Part shown: piece by piece, positions 14,512 to 23,875 of the stretch | How the letters are laid out: each line of letters opens with the position of its first letter | Numbering within the stretch: position 1 is the first letter of the stretch | NCBI GenBank assembly: GCA_050733695.1 | Contig: JBOHTO010000056.1 | Coordinates: 1-64,000, forward strand | Direction: 5' to 3' | Length of the DNA stretch: 64,000 bases | Source of the DNA: JBOHTO01 sp050733695 | Lineage (GTDB): Bacteria > Gemmatimonadota > Gemmatimonadetes > Gemmatimonadales > Gemmatimonadaceae | The notes under the pieces: model-generated | What the model was told of the DNA's origin: nothing | Databases searched by the model: none | Seen by the model: only the letters and a program-made list of their open reading frames with translations | Made by a program: the position numbers and the translations under genes

Positions 14512-16195
14512 CCAGCACCGCCCGCCGCATGAGCGGCGGAGGAAGCGAGCCCTGCTCGAGCAGCACGTCGTGAAACTCCGCCAGATCGAAATCGTCTCTG
14601 AGGCGCCGCCGCGCCTCGTCGCGCAACCCCTCCACTGCCTGCATGCCCACGATGTAGCTCACCGCCTGCGTCGGCCAGGTCGTGTAGCGCGTGACCTCGG
14701 CGACGGCGTCCGCGCGCTCCAGTCCCACCGAGTCGACGAAGAACGCCACTGCCTCGTCGAAGCTCCAGCGCCCGGTGTGGATCGATGGATCGATGATCAC
14801 CCGACCGGCGCGCCAGAGCCGCATGCGAAGCTGCGTGAGCCGCGCGAGCGGTGATGGGTAGAAACCGTTCCTGTACATCAGCTCCTCCGAGTACAGCCCC
14901 CACCCCTCGCCGAATACGTCGCTCCCGTAGATCCTGCGCAGCAGGCTCGGCTGCTTCGCGGCGCGCACGTACTGGAGATGGTGGCCGGGATAACCTTCGT
15001 GCAGCGCAACGACGGTTATCCACCCGTAGTTGTGACCGCGCAGCTTGCTCTCGATCTGCTCCGCCGTCCAACCCTCCTCCACGGGCGTCACGAAGAAGCG
15101 GCCCACCTGCTCGCGCTCGAAGGGGCCGGGCGAATCGTAGCCGCCGTACGCGTACGTCTGCCGGAGGTTGGGCGGTGTGAGCACCATCCGCAACTGCTCC
15201 CCACCGGGAACGGTGAACAGCTTCTTCTCGATGATGAAGCGTCGAGCGCGCTCGGCCTCGCGCGAGTAGGCGGCAAGGACGGAGTCGGCGGGCGGGTGCA
15301 GGGTCTTGCTCGAGTCGGCGAGTTGGCGCCAGCTCCGCGCCGGGTTCATGCGTCGGGCAAGGTCGGCGAGTTCGCGCTCGGTCTCATGGAACACGCGATA
15401 GCCCATCGCGATGAGAGAGTCGGCCCCGCGGTCCAGCATCTTCGAGTGGCGAAGCTGCCAGTCGTACTCGGCTCTGCCGAGTACCCAGCTCCCGGTGGCG
15501 CGGGTAGCGAGCGTGTCGGACATCCACTCGGTGTAGCTTCCGAGTGCGGCAACAGCGCTGTCACGCGCGATGCCGAAGCGGGCCATGTCACCGCCCTGGG
15601 TTTCTACAAGCCCGGGAAGTACATCGCGCAGATAGGCGGCGATGCGGCGTGCATTGCCGACGTCGAGCTCCACCCAGAACGCCGGCGTGCGCGCGGGTTC
15701 GATCTGCGCGCGCCCGGTCTGCATCTGCCCGGCCCACCCGGCGAGGCGTGATGTCAGATCGGCCATTCGCTCTTCGGGCCCGGGTTCCGTGCCGACCGCG
15801 AGTGAATACACCGCGCCGAACGGAATGTAAGAGCCGGGCCGGCGTTCCCACTCGCGCTGGCCGGCGTCGTGGAGGTCCGTGTCGAGCACGGAATCGAAGA
15901 GCAGCCAGTCAATCCGACGGCGTTCGTCGAGCCGAGTGGTATCGATCGCGTGCAGCGCTCGACGCTCGGCCGCTGCGCGCAGCGAGTCGCGACGCATCGC
16001 GGCTGCCGAGCGGTCGGAGAGCAGATGGTCGGCGGTGTGCAGACCGACGGTCGTTGCCCATTCGGGATTATCGTGCGCGCGATCGTCGATATGGCGCTGC
16101 ACCAGCGCGTCGAAGTGCCTGGCGGCGGTGGAGTCGGACGCGGCCGGTTGCTGCGTGGCGAGCAACGCGGCCAGGAGCGGGAGGACGGTCAGCAT
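14498..16195 (-). CDS. DUF885-family secreted metallopeptidase-like protein
   Basis: A 565-residue protein with a signal peptide (MLTVLPLLAALLATQQPAAS). The zinc-binding motif is in HEGYPGHHLQYVRA, with the downstream DVFGEGWGLYSEELM typical of DUF885, a family distantly related to carboxypeptidase Taq-like enzymes. Length is normal for the family (550-600). Export and motif point to a periplasmic or lipid-anchored peptidase. It is read away from the LVIVD gene, and its 3' end overlaps the RCC1 relic by 14 bp. Confidence 0.85.
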   Translation of the reverse strand: MLTVLPLLAALLATQQPAASDSTAARHFDALVQRHIDDRAHDNPEWATTVGLHTADHLLSDRSAAAMRRDSLRAAAERRALHAIDTTRLDERRRIDWLLFDSVLDTDLHDAGQREWERRPGSYIPFGAVYSLAVGTEPGPEERMADLTSRLAGWAGQMQTGRAQIEPARTPAFWVELDVGNARRIAAYLRDVLPGLVETQGGDMARFGIARDSAVAALGSYTEWMSDTLATRATGSWVLGRAEYDWQLRHSKMLDRGADSLIAMGYRVFHETERELADLARRMNPARSWRQLADSSKTLHPPADSVLAAYSREAERARRFIIEKKLFTVPGGEQLRMVLTPPNLRQTYAYGGYDSPGPFEREQVGRFFVTPVEEGWTAEQIESKLRGHNYGWITVVALHEGYPGHHLQYVRAAKQPSLLRRIYGSDVFGEGWGLYSEELMYRNGFYPSPLARLTQLRMRLWRAGRVIIDPSIHTGRWSFDEAVAFFVDSVGLERADAVAEVTRYTTWPTQAVSYIVGMQAVEGLRDEARRRLRDDFDLAEFHDVLLEQGSLPPPLMRRAVLGALR

Positions 16196-16414
16196 TGGTC
16201 GGACATGGCGGGACTCGGGGAATGCGAGGCGCGCGGCGGCATGGTCAACGCGCTCGTGCGAGGATTGAGGATGGCGGCTGGACCGCCGGAGGGGGAAGGG
16301 GGTACGCGGAAGTGCGCAATGTCCCCGAATCGTTGACGCACGTCGGCGGGCCGGCGAGCTTTGGTGTCCCGTGGTCGCGACACTGTCCCGGCTCGAAACG
16401 ATGGGGAAACGGGA

Positions 16415-16432
16415 TTCCCGCTCTCGCGGGAA
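16415..16432. repeat. REP-like palindrome (TTCCCGC-4-GCGGGAA); only element in the 359-bp gap
   Basis: TTCCCGC and GCGGGAA pair around the loop TCTC. This is the core of a dispersed palindrome family seen repeatedly in the window's non-coding DNA (18601, 19541, 36229, 41929, 50309). The rest of 16196-16554 shows no gene. A weak -10-like TATCCT at 16536-16541 lies just before the next gene. Confidence 0.7.
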
Positions 16433-16554
16433 CGACGGTCGTCGGCGTGCGGGTGGTGGTGGGCGGCGATCTGACGGCGTTCGCGCCCGCTGTCATCTCG
16501 GTTGGACGGCGCGTCGCGCGCGATGACAATCACTCTATCCTTTTCGGAACGAAC

Positions 16555-18573
16555 ATGCTACTCAGAACATTCGCCATGCTCGTCGCTCTGCAACAGCAGG
16601 GGCAGACGAGCACTGCACCGGCAGAGAACGGACGAGCGGTCGAGCGGCTGCACGTCTCGCCGGCGAATCTCACCGTGGCCGCGGGCGACACGCTGCGACT
16701 GGAGGTGACGGCGCTCGATTCCGAGGGAAATCCGGTCGAGAATGCCAGCATCCTCTTCCGGCCCGCCGGTGCCTATTTCGAGGCGGACGTCGATTCCACG
16801 GGCCTCGTTACGGCGGGTGCCACCGGCACCTTCCCGGTAGGAATCGCGGCGCTGGTTCCGGGCGCGAAGCCGTTCATCGAGGTGGTTGAAGTTCACATGG
16901 TGGCCGGGCCGGCCGCGCGCGTGGAGATCGACGCGCAGGCGGCGAAGCTCGTTGCCGGTCAGAGTGTTCGCTTCGATGCGAGTGTCTTCTCGGCGGCGGG
17001 CGATGAGCGCGACGAGGGCGTCACATGGAAATCGTCGGCGCCCTCCGTGGTGGCTGTGACGCCGGAGGGTCTCGTAACGGCGCGCAGTGCAGGACGCGCG
17101 ACGATCGAGGCGGCAGCGGGTGACGCGTCCGCTACGCTCCCCGTCGAGGTGATCGCGAACACGATCGAGTCCGTCGAGATAACGCCGGCGCGTGCCACGG
17201 CGCGTACGGGCGACGTGATCGATTTCTCGGTGACGGTGCGCGACCGGCGGGGCGGGGCGATCGAAGGCCTGACGCCTACGTGGACGTTCTCGCCCGGCAA
17301 GGGGATGATCGGCGCAGATGGATCGTTCGTGGGCTACGAGGCAGGCGAGTACCTCGTTTCGGCGGGGCTCGGCGACGCGAGCGCGAGCACGGTCGTGCGG
17401 CTCGAGCACCGCGATGTGCGACGTCCTCTCACGGTTGTTGGCCGTCTGCCGCGGACGCTGTTCACCACCGAGGAAGTGTGGGTGCATCCGGGTGGCGACT
17501 ATGCGTATCTGGGCACGGGGAGCGGCGGCGACCGGATGTATGCGATCGACATCAGGGATCCATCGAACCCGACCGTCACCGACTCGATCGTGGCCAACAC
17601 GCGGCGAGTGAACGACATCATGACGACGCCCGACGGCGAGTTCCTCGTCTTCACGCGCGAGGGCGCGTCGGATCGGAAGAACGGGATAGTGATCGCATCG
17701 CTGGAGGACCCCGCTCACCCGAAGCCGATAGCCGAATTCACGGATGGCGTGACGGCGGGCGTTCATTCGGCGTTCGTGTACCGGCAGCCTAAATACGGCA
17801 CGCACGTCTATCTCACCAACGACGGCACGGGCGCGCTGCACATTCTCGACATCAGCGATCCGTACAAACCCGTTGAAGTCGCGCAGTGGAGGACGACCAA
17901 CCGCGCCGAAGCCGGCCGCACGCTGCACGATGTGGACGTGCAGGACGGACTCGCGTATCTGAGCTACTGGAACGACGGCCTCGTCATCCTCGACGTCGGT
18001 AACGGTGTCGCAGGCGGCAGTCCGTCGAACCCCGTGCTCGTGTCGCAGTTCAAGTACGACCTGGACGAGCTCTATCGCGAGGTGGAGGCAACGAGCGGAC
18101 CGGGCTTCATCCGCGGCACACACACCGCGTGGCGCGATGGCAGGTACGTGTTCATTGCGGACGAGGTATTCCCGGCGAGTTCGGTGAAGGGTGCCAAGGA
18201 TGCCGCCGCGGGCCGCGCGTACGGGCGGCTCCAGGTGATCGACGTGAGCGACATGGAGAACCCGAAGTCGGTCGCGTGGTACGAGCCGGGCTTCGGCGGC
18301 GTGCACAACATCTGGATCGCCGGCGACACGCTGTACATGGGCGCCTACAACGGCGGCTTCCACGCATTCGACATATCGGGTGAGCTCAAGGGCGACCTGC
18401 ATGCGCAGGGGCGCGAGATCGCGCACCTGAACACCGCCGACATGGACGGCCGTGTGAAGAATACCGCGATGACCTGGGGCGTGGTCGTGAAGGACGGACT
18501 CGCGTACGTGAGCGACATGTACAACGGTCTCTGGATCGTACGCATCGAGCCGAAGCGGGCACTGGTGCCGTAG
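16555..18573 (+). CDS. Exported Ig-like (BIG2) and LVIVD beta-propeller protein
   Basis: A 672-residue protein. After a short N-terminal hydrophobic stretch (LLRTFAMLVAL) come three bacterial Ig-like domains: about 23-105 (LHVSPANLTVAAGDTLRLEV), 110-200 (VTWKSSAPSVVAVTPEGLV, a classic BIG2 motif) and 201-290 (VEITPARATARTGDVIDFSV). Residues about 300-672 are LVIVD repeats (LHILDISDPYKPVEVAQW, LVILDVGN, LQVIDVSDMENPKSVAWY), a surface propeller of unknown ligand. The frame stays open far upstream, but codons before 16555 encode no domain and run antisense to the DUF885 gene; the ATG at 16555 is the best start. Probably cell-surface exposed. Confidence 0.85.
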   Translation: MLLRTFAMLVALQQQGQTSTAPAENGRAVERLHVSPANLTVAAGDTLRLEVTALDSEGNPVENASILFRPAGAYFEADVDSTGLVTAGATGTFPVGIAALVPGAKPFIEVVEVHMVAGPAARVEIDAQAAKLVAGQSVRFDASVFSAAGDERDEGVTWKSSAPSVVAVTPEGLVTARSAGRATIEAAAGDASATLPVEVIANTIESVEITPARATARTGDVIDFSVTVRDRRGGAIEGLTPTWTFSPGKGMIGADGSFVGYEAGEYLVSAGLGDASASTVVRLEHRDVRRPLTVVGRLPRTLFTTEEVWVHPGGDYAYLGTGSGGDRMYAIDIRDPSNPTVTDSIVANTRRVNDIMTTPDGEFLVFTREGASDRKNGIVIASLEDPAHPKPIAEFTDGVTAGVHSAFVYRQPKYGTHVYLTNDGTGALHILDISDPYKPVEVAQWRTTNRAEAGRTLHDVDVQDGLAYLSYWNDGLVILDVGNGVAGGSPSNPVLVSQFKYDLDELYREVEATSGPGFIRGTHTAWRDGRYVFIADEVFPASSVKGAKDAAAGRAYGRLQVIDVSDMENPKSVAWYEPGFGGVHNIWIAGDTLYMGAYNGGFHAFDISGELKGDLHAQGREIAHLNTADMDGRVKNTAMTWGVVVKDGLAYVSDMYNGLWIVRIEPKRALVP

Positions 18574-18600
18574 CTGCCGGGCTGCAACTCGAGCGTGTTC

Positions 18601-18691
18601 ATTCCCGCGAGAGCGGGAATTCATCATGGCGTTGTCGTCCTCGCGAGAGCGGGGATACATATGGCCTTGTCATTCCCGCGAAAGCAGGAAT
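18601..18691. repeat. Three REP palindromes in a 35/36-bp tandem array
   Basis: Cores at 18601-18620 (ATTCCCGC-GAGA-GCGGGAAT, perfect), about 18637-18654 (TCCTCGC-GAGA-GCGGGGA, one mismatch) and 18672-18691 (ATTCCCGC-GAAA-GCAGGAAT, one mismatch). The linkers TGGCGTTGTC and TGGCCTTGTC show the whole 35-36-bp unit was duplicated. The array begins 27 bases after the LVIVD stop and may cap its mRNA. Confidence 0.75.
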
Positions 18692-18742
18692 CAATTCTGT
18701 CGCCTGCTCGATTTCGGGCAATGGATGAAGGAGGAGAGAATC

Positions 18743-19417
18743 ATGCATTGTTTCAACGACGACTTGCGTCGCGGCCTCGCGACGCTGGCGCTGGTTTCGG
18801 CTTTCGGGCTCGCCTGCGATGACACCGACCCGCTCGTCGGGTTGGAGGTGCAGGTGTACAGTGGCACGTTCTCGCCGATGAATGGCTCCGGTGTCGGCGG
18901 CTTGGTCAACCTCACACTGGATCCCGATGGCGGAGACTTCTCTGCCTCGGTGGACGCGAACGGGACGGATGCATCCATCACGCACGCGCAGCACATCCAC
19001 TTCGCCGCGGCCTGCCCCACGACGGCCGCAGACGCCAACGCTGATGGCTTTGTCGACGTGATCGAAGGGATCCCGTCATATGGCAAGATCCTGGTTCCGC
19101 TCGACGCCGACCTCAGTGTGCAGGGCGGGCCGGCCGACATGGACTTTCCCGAATCGAGTGCGAGCGGCGCGATCGACTATTTCCAGCGCACGTCACTCGA
19201 TGTCATGCTCGCGGACCTGCGCGCAGCGGATCCGGATCCCGATGACGCAATCGTGAAGCTCGGCTCGGGGGGTGAACTGGACCTCGCTGGTCGCACGGTC
19301 GTACTGCACGGCGTCGCGGCTGACACGGACCTGCCTGCGACGGTGCAGACACTGGGCACCGCACCCCGGCAGGCGACGCTCCCGATTGCCTGCGCGACGC
19401 TCGATCGCGTGGACTGA
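18743..19417 (+). CDS. Secreted/lipoprotein-like acidic protein of unknown function
   Basis: A 224-residue protein with an N-terminal hydrophobic segment (GLATLALVSAFGLACDD). The cysteine there could be a lipid site, although G-L-A-C fits the lipobox poorly. The mature part is acidic. It has THAQHIHFAAACPTTAADAN followed by ADGFVDVIEG, resembling the His-rich AHIH and calcium-binding-like DxNxDGxxD motifs of CHRD-type secreted proteins. The ATG at 18743 follows a strong GGAGGAG (from 18730); earlier in-frame codons lie in the REP array. It may pair with the LVIVD surface protein upstream, but this is only positional. Confidence 0.7.
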   Translation: MHCFNDDLRRGLATLALVSAFGLACDDTDPLVGLEVQVYSGTFSPMNGSGVGGLVNLTLDPDGGDFSASVDANGTDASITHAQHIHFAAACPTTAADANADGFVDVIEGIPSYGKILVPLDADLSVQGGPADMDFPESSASGAIDYFQRTSLDVMLADLRAADPDPDDAIVKLGSGGELDLAGRTVVLHGVAADTDLPATVQTLGTAPRQATLPIACATLDRVD

Positions 19418-19540
19418 CGCACACACGGCGGACGCCTGTGCAGGGTCCGCGCAATCGCCTGCGCACCCGCTCGCTGGCGTAGCGGCACCGTAATCACGTA
19501 GACTGCACCTTGCACTGCGCTTCGCGCGCGGCCAGCGTGG

Positions 19541-19620
19541 ATTCCCCGCTTGGGCGGGAATGACGACCTTGGGGCGCCGAGGCGCGTGGGCGACATTGAT
19601 TCGCGCTTGTGCGGAAATGA
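19541..19620. repeat. Two REP-like palindromes, one decayed
   Basis: ATTCCCCGC-TTGG-GCGGGAAT at 19541-19561 is nearly perfect. ATTCGCGCTTGTGCGGAAAT at 19599-19618 is the same element with substitutions in both arms. They fill most of the 261-bp gap before the LOG gene; nothing else is recognised there. Confidence 0.6.
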
Positions 19621-19678
19621 CAGGTGATCAGCGTGCCCATGCGCGCGAACGACAGACATCCGGGAGCAGAACAGGGGC

Positions 19679-20753
19679 ATGGCTGCACGCAAGAGCGGTA
19701 ACAACTCGAAGGAAAGGAACAAGGCGCCTCGCCTGACACGCGCCGGCGCAGCCGCGGAGGGCCCTAGGGTTTCGGCAGAAGTTGCGGCCACATCGGGTGC
19801 GGACGGAAAGCGGCCTCGCAGGAAGCGACGCAAGTCGCGCGGCGCCCGTACGCCGTCGGGCAAGCCGATGGACCCCCTGCTTCTCGATCAGGCAGAGGCC
19901 GAGTCGCGCGAGGGACTGCGCGAGCGTACGGAGGAGGGACATCGCGCCGCCGGCCGTACTCCGCCCTCGGAGCGGGAAGGTGCACGGCAGTCGGGCCAGA
20001 CGCGCGTCAAGATCGACGAATCGATCCGGAGCATCCATCAACCCGTGACCGAGGACGAGAAACTCCTCCGCGAGACGGGGCCACGCGTCGACTTCACACG
20101 TACCGATCCGTGGCGTGTGATGCGGATCATGAGCGAGTTCATCGAGGGGTTCGATACGCTCGCGGGCGTCGAGCGGGGAGTGTCGATCTTCGGCTCCGCA
20201 CGCGCACACCCGGACGACCCGCAGTACGTCGCGGCGCAGGAGGTCGCGCGCCTGCTCGCCGAGGCAGGATTCGCGGTGATCACGGGCGCCGGCCCCGGAA
20301 TCATGGAGGCCGCCAACAAGGGTGCCCGTCTTGCCGGAGGTCAATCCATCGGCTGCAACATAGAGCTGCCGTTCGAACAGGGCGCGAATCCCTACGTCGA
20401 CACCGTCATCAACTTCCGCTACTTCATGGTGCGGAAGACGATGTTCATCAAGTACTCCTCGGCGTTCATCATCTTCCCCGGCGGCTTCGGCACGCTCGAC
20501 GAGCTGTTCGAAGCGCTCACGCTCATCCAGACGGGCAAGGTCTCACAGTTCCCCGTGATCCTGTTCGGTCGCCACTACTGGGCGGGGCTCGTTCGCTGGC
20601 TGCACTCGCGCGTGCTCGGCGAGCGCAAGATATCGCCCGGCGACATGGACCTCATGCTGCTCACGGACGATCCCGCCGAGGCGGCGAACGCGGTGATTCA
20701 GGCGTACAGGGCGCAGCGCGCGGCCACGATCCAGCGCATGGAGCACGATCTCC

Positions 20754-20761
<8 letters not shown>
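19679..20761 (+). CDS. LOG-family (TIGR00730) nucleotide phosphoribohydrolase-like protein with basic N-terminal tail
   Basis: A 360-residue protein. Residues about 130-350 form the Rossmann-like LOG fold: SIFGSARAHPDD, GAGPGIMEAANKGA and the signature PGGFGTLDE. LOG enzymes release the base from nucleoside 5'-monophosphates, classically cytokinin precursors; many bacterial members are of uncertain substrate. The first 120 residues are an unusual Lys/Arg/Ala/Gly-rich, probably disordered extension (KRPRRKRRKSRGART). The stop overlaps the start of the DHS-like gene by 8 nt, so the two are translationally coupled. Confidence 0.88.
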
Positions 20762-22006
<1,245 letters not shown>

Positions 22007-22007
<1 letters not shown>

Positions 22008-22390
22008 TGTCCGACTTCGATCCGGCCAATCCGCTGCCGCGGAAGACCCCGTACAACATTCTGGCGACGGGGGCTGGGCAGGCATCGTACGCGCGTCTCG
22101 GTGTGGGGCTCGCGGTGGGGCTGTCGGCGGCGCTGCTCTTCTTCATCGTCGGCCCGCTATGGGTGGGGGCCGGGGCGATCGCGCTCGCCTCCTTCGCGGC
22201 GTGGGGGCTCGCCGCGAAGACACTCAATGCACTCGACATCCGCCGTCTCGAGGCCAGGCGCGAGCGCGTCGTTCTGCGAGTGGTTCAGGGTGCCGCGGTA
22301 ATCTTCGGAATCGTCAGCGTGTTCGCGGGGCTGCTTCTGCTGGCCGGGATTGCTCTGGGCTGGCGCTGGATGCTCGGCCTGGGCGAGTAG
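22007..22390 (+). CDS. Small integral membrane protein, third gene of the LOG-DHS operon
   Basis: A 127-residue protein whose ATG shares one base with the DHS stop (TGATG). It has two adjacent helices (VGLAVGLSAALLFFIVGPLW, AGAIALASFAAWGLAAKTL) and a third near the C-terminus (AAVIFGIVSVFAGLLLLAGI). An Arg-rich loop (RRLEARRERVVLRV) lies between. No family recognised. Its last 77 bases overlap the 3' end of the convergent MBL gene. Confidence 0.7.
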
Positions 22391-23159
22391 CGCGGACCGC
22401 GCGCACGAAGTTCGCGCGCGCGAGGTCTCCGGCGGAGATGACGGCAATGATATCCTCGCGACCGAGGACGCTGCGCGTGATCATCCGCTCGTCCCGGCCC
22501 TCGTCATCATGCTGGTCGATACGCCCGATTGTATCGTCCAGCCACCGCGCCTTCGCGAGCAGAGCTTCGACAGGTTGCATGACCTCTCCGCGATGCGCAT
22601 CGAACATGCGGCGGGGTTGGAGAGCCGCGATGCGGTGGAGACTCTCCGACAGGGCGCGCGGATTCTCTCCGGGGCGTGCAACGCGGACCTTCACGCCGAG
22701 ATAGAGGTCACCGGCGAACAGCACACCGCGCTCTGCATCCCAGACGACGTGGTGGTCGAACGAATGGCCGGGGGAATGAATCAGCTCCAGCCCCTCGGGC
22801 ATGCCGCCGGACACCGGCGTTCGCAACGGTCGCATGGCGCCCCAGCAGAAGCGGCGATAGAGGGCCATCGGTTGCGGGTCGCGTATCGCTGCCAGGGTGG
22901 ATGCTGCGGCGACGAGCGGGATGCCACGCCGGGCAACGAGGTCGGCATTCCCGGCGTGATCCTCGTGCTGGTGTGTCAGAAGCACGACGGAGGGGCGAAG
23001 TGCATCGAGCGCCGCTGCGAAGCGGGCAGCAGCCGCCGGAAAGCCTGTGTCGACGAGAACGCCGCGGGCGAACCAGGCGCTCACGGAATAGCCGACCAGG
23101 CGGCTGCGCCACGTCGTCATGATGATCCGGGTAATGCCGTCGAGCAATTCGGTCTGCAT
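22314..23159 (-). CDS. MBL-fold metallo-hydrolase
   Basis: A 281-residue metallo-beta-lactamase-fold protein. Metal-binding motif THQHEDHAGN near residues 60-69, third His in SPGHSFDHH, Asp in FAGDLYLG and a late His in FDAHRGEV. All standard ligands are present, so a hydrolase (thioester, lactone or phosphodiester) is likely; the substrate cannot be read. The C-terminal 45 residues are Ala/Arg/Ser-rich and encoded antisense to the end of the membrane gene, so an earlier stop in relatives would not surprise me. It is divergent from greA. Confidence 0.85.
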   Translation of the reverse strand: MQTELLDGITRIIMTTWRSRLVGYSVSAWFARGVLVDTGFPAAAARFAAALDALRPSVVLLTHQHEDHAGNADLVARRGIPLVAAASTLAAIRDPQPMALYRRFCWGAMRPLRTPVSGGMPEGLELIHSPGHSFDHHVVWDAERGVLFAGDLYLGVKVRVARPGENPRALSESLHRIAALQPRRMFDAHRGEVMQPVEALLAKARWLDDTIGRIDQHDDEGRDERMITRSVLGREDIIAVISAGDLARANFVRAVRATRPGRASSASPEQSRPAEAAPRTR

Positions 23160-23218
23160 CCGGAACGAGGTTTCTTCGGGATGACTCTGCGCGGAATCGA
23201 ACCGAACCGGTTCGCGGA

Positions 23219-23247
23219 TTGCAAACCGACACGGCCGGGCTTAGCTT
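23219..23247 (+). promoter_or_regulatory. Candidate greA promoter
   Basis: TTGCAA (23219-23224), a 17-bp spacer and TAGCTT (23242-23247) predict a start near 23254. The resulting 63-nt leader contains the strong hairpin at 23261-23290. Confidence 0.45.
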
Positions 23248-23260
23248 GGAATATGGATGA

Positions 23261-23297
23261 AGCGCCCGGCCCCGGTGGGGGTCGGGCGCTGAACTTT
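23261..23297 (+). terminator. Terminator-like hairpin in the greA leader (possible attenuator)
   Basis: AGCGCCCGGCCCC (23261-23273), loop GGTG, and GGGGTCGGGCGCT (23278-23290) form a 13-bp stem whose only non-Watson-Crick pair is a G-U wobble. CTTTT follows at 23294-23298. It sits between the predicted start site and the greA ATG at 23317, so it would interrupt rather than end the gene. E. coli greA also has a leader terminator that makes short GraL RNAs; similarity here is in arrangement, not sequence. Confidence 0.55.
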
Positions 23298-23316
23298 TCC
23301 GCAGACGGTCCGGGCC

Positions 23317-23799
23317 ATGATCGAAGAGCTGAAACAGAAGTTGAACGCCGAAGCGGCAAATCTGCAGCACGAACTCAACATCACGCTGCCAAACGAGATT
23401 CGCAAAGCCGTGGAGCTGGGCGATCTGCGCGAGAACAGCGAGTACAAGGCGGCGCTCGAGCGACAGCAGTTCGTACAGGCGCGGCTCGGCCAGCTCCGGC
23501 AGCGGCTGAGCAAACTCTCGCAGATCGATGTATCGCAGATCCCGGCCGATGAGGTGGGACTGGGGTCCCGCGTCGTCGTGGAAGACAAGCAGACGAAGTC
23601 GCGCGAGACATTCCATCTCGTGTTCGGCGACTCCGTGGAGTTCGAGGAGGGACAGGTGACGATGTCGTCCCCGATCGGCCGCGCGCTCGTTGGAAAGCGT
23701 GTGGGCGAGTCGACCGTGCTCAAGCTGCCGGCGGTGACTCGCACGCTCAAGATTGTCGATCTGGTGACGATCCATCAGGGGGCGGCGAAGGCTTCTTAA
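23317..23799 (+). CDS. greA: Transcription elongation factor GreA/GreB family
   Basis: A 160-residue protein of normal length. The N-terminal coiled coil (about 1-75) carries the tip motif GDLRENSEYKAA, which reaches into the RNA polymerase secondary channel to stimulate cleavage of backtracked RNA. The C-terminal FKBP-like domain has VEFEEGQVTMSSPIGRALVG and ends in KLPAVTRTLKIVDL. The tip keeps the D..E..EY acidic residues needed for activity. The ATG at 23317 is the family start. It is transcribed away from the MBL gene with a 157-bp divergent region holding the promoter and hairpin. Confidence 0.92.
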   Translation: MIEELKQKLNAEAANLQHELNITLPNEIRKAVELGDLRENSEYKAALERQQFVQARLGQLRQRLSKLSQIDVSQIPADEVGLGSRVVVEDKQTKSRETFHLVFGDSVEFEEGQVTMSSPIGRALVGKRVGESTVLKLPAVTRTLKIVDLVTIHQGAAKAS

Positions 23800-23861
23800 G
23801 CGAAGTGACTGCAGTGGGGCGGGGGCGGGTGTCGCGCGAGGGCCTGCCACCCCGGGCCAGC

Positions 23862-23867
23862 TATATT
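23862..23867 (+). promoter_or_regulatory. Candidate -10 box giving a leaderless lhr transcript
   Basis: TATATT lies 5 bases before GTG 23873 / ATG 23876, so the predicted start is at the initiator codon. No ribosome site is visible and no convincing -35 box was found. Confidence 0.3.
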
Positions 23868-23875
23868 TCACCGTG

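Noticed and set aside
15544..16554. N-terminal extension of the LVIVD protein (over 300 residues upstream)
   Set aside because: The frame is open but runs antisense to the DUF885 gene and reads as Arg/Ala/Pro-rich sequence.
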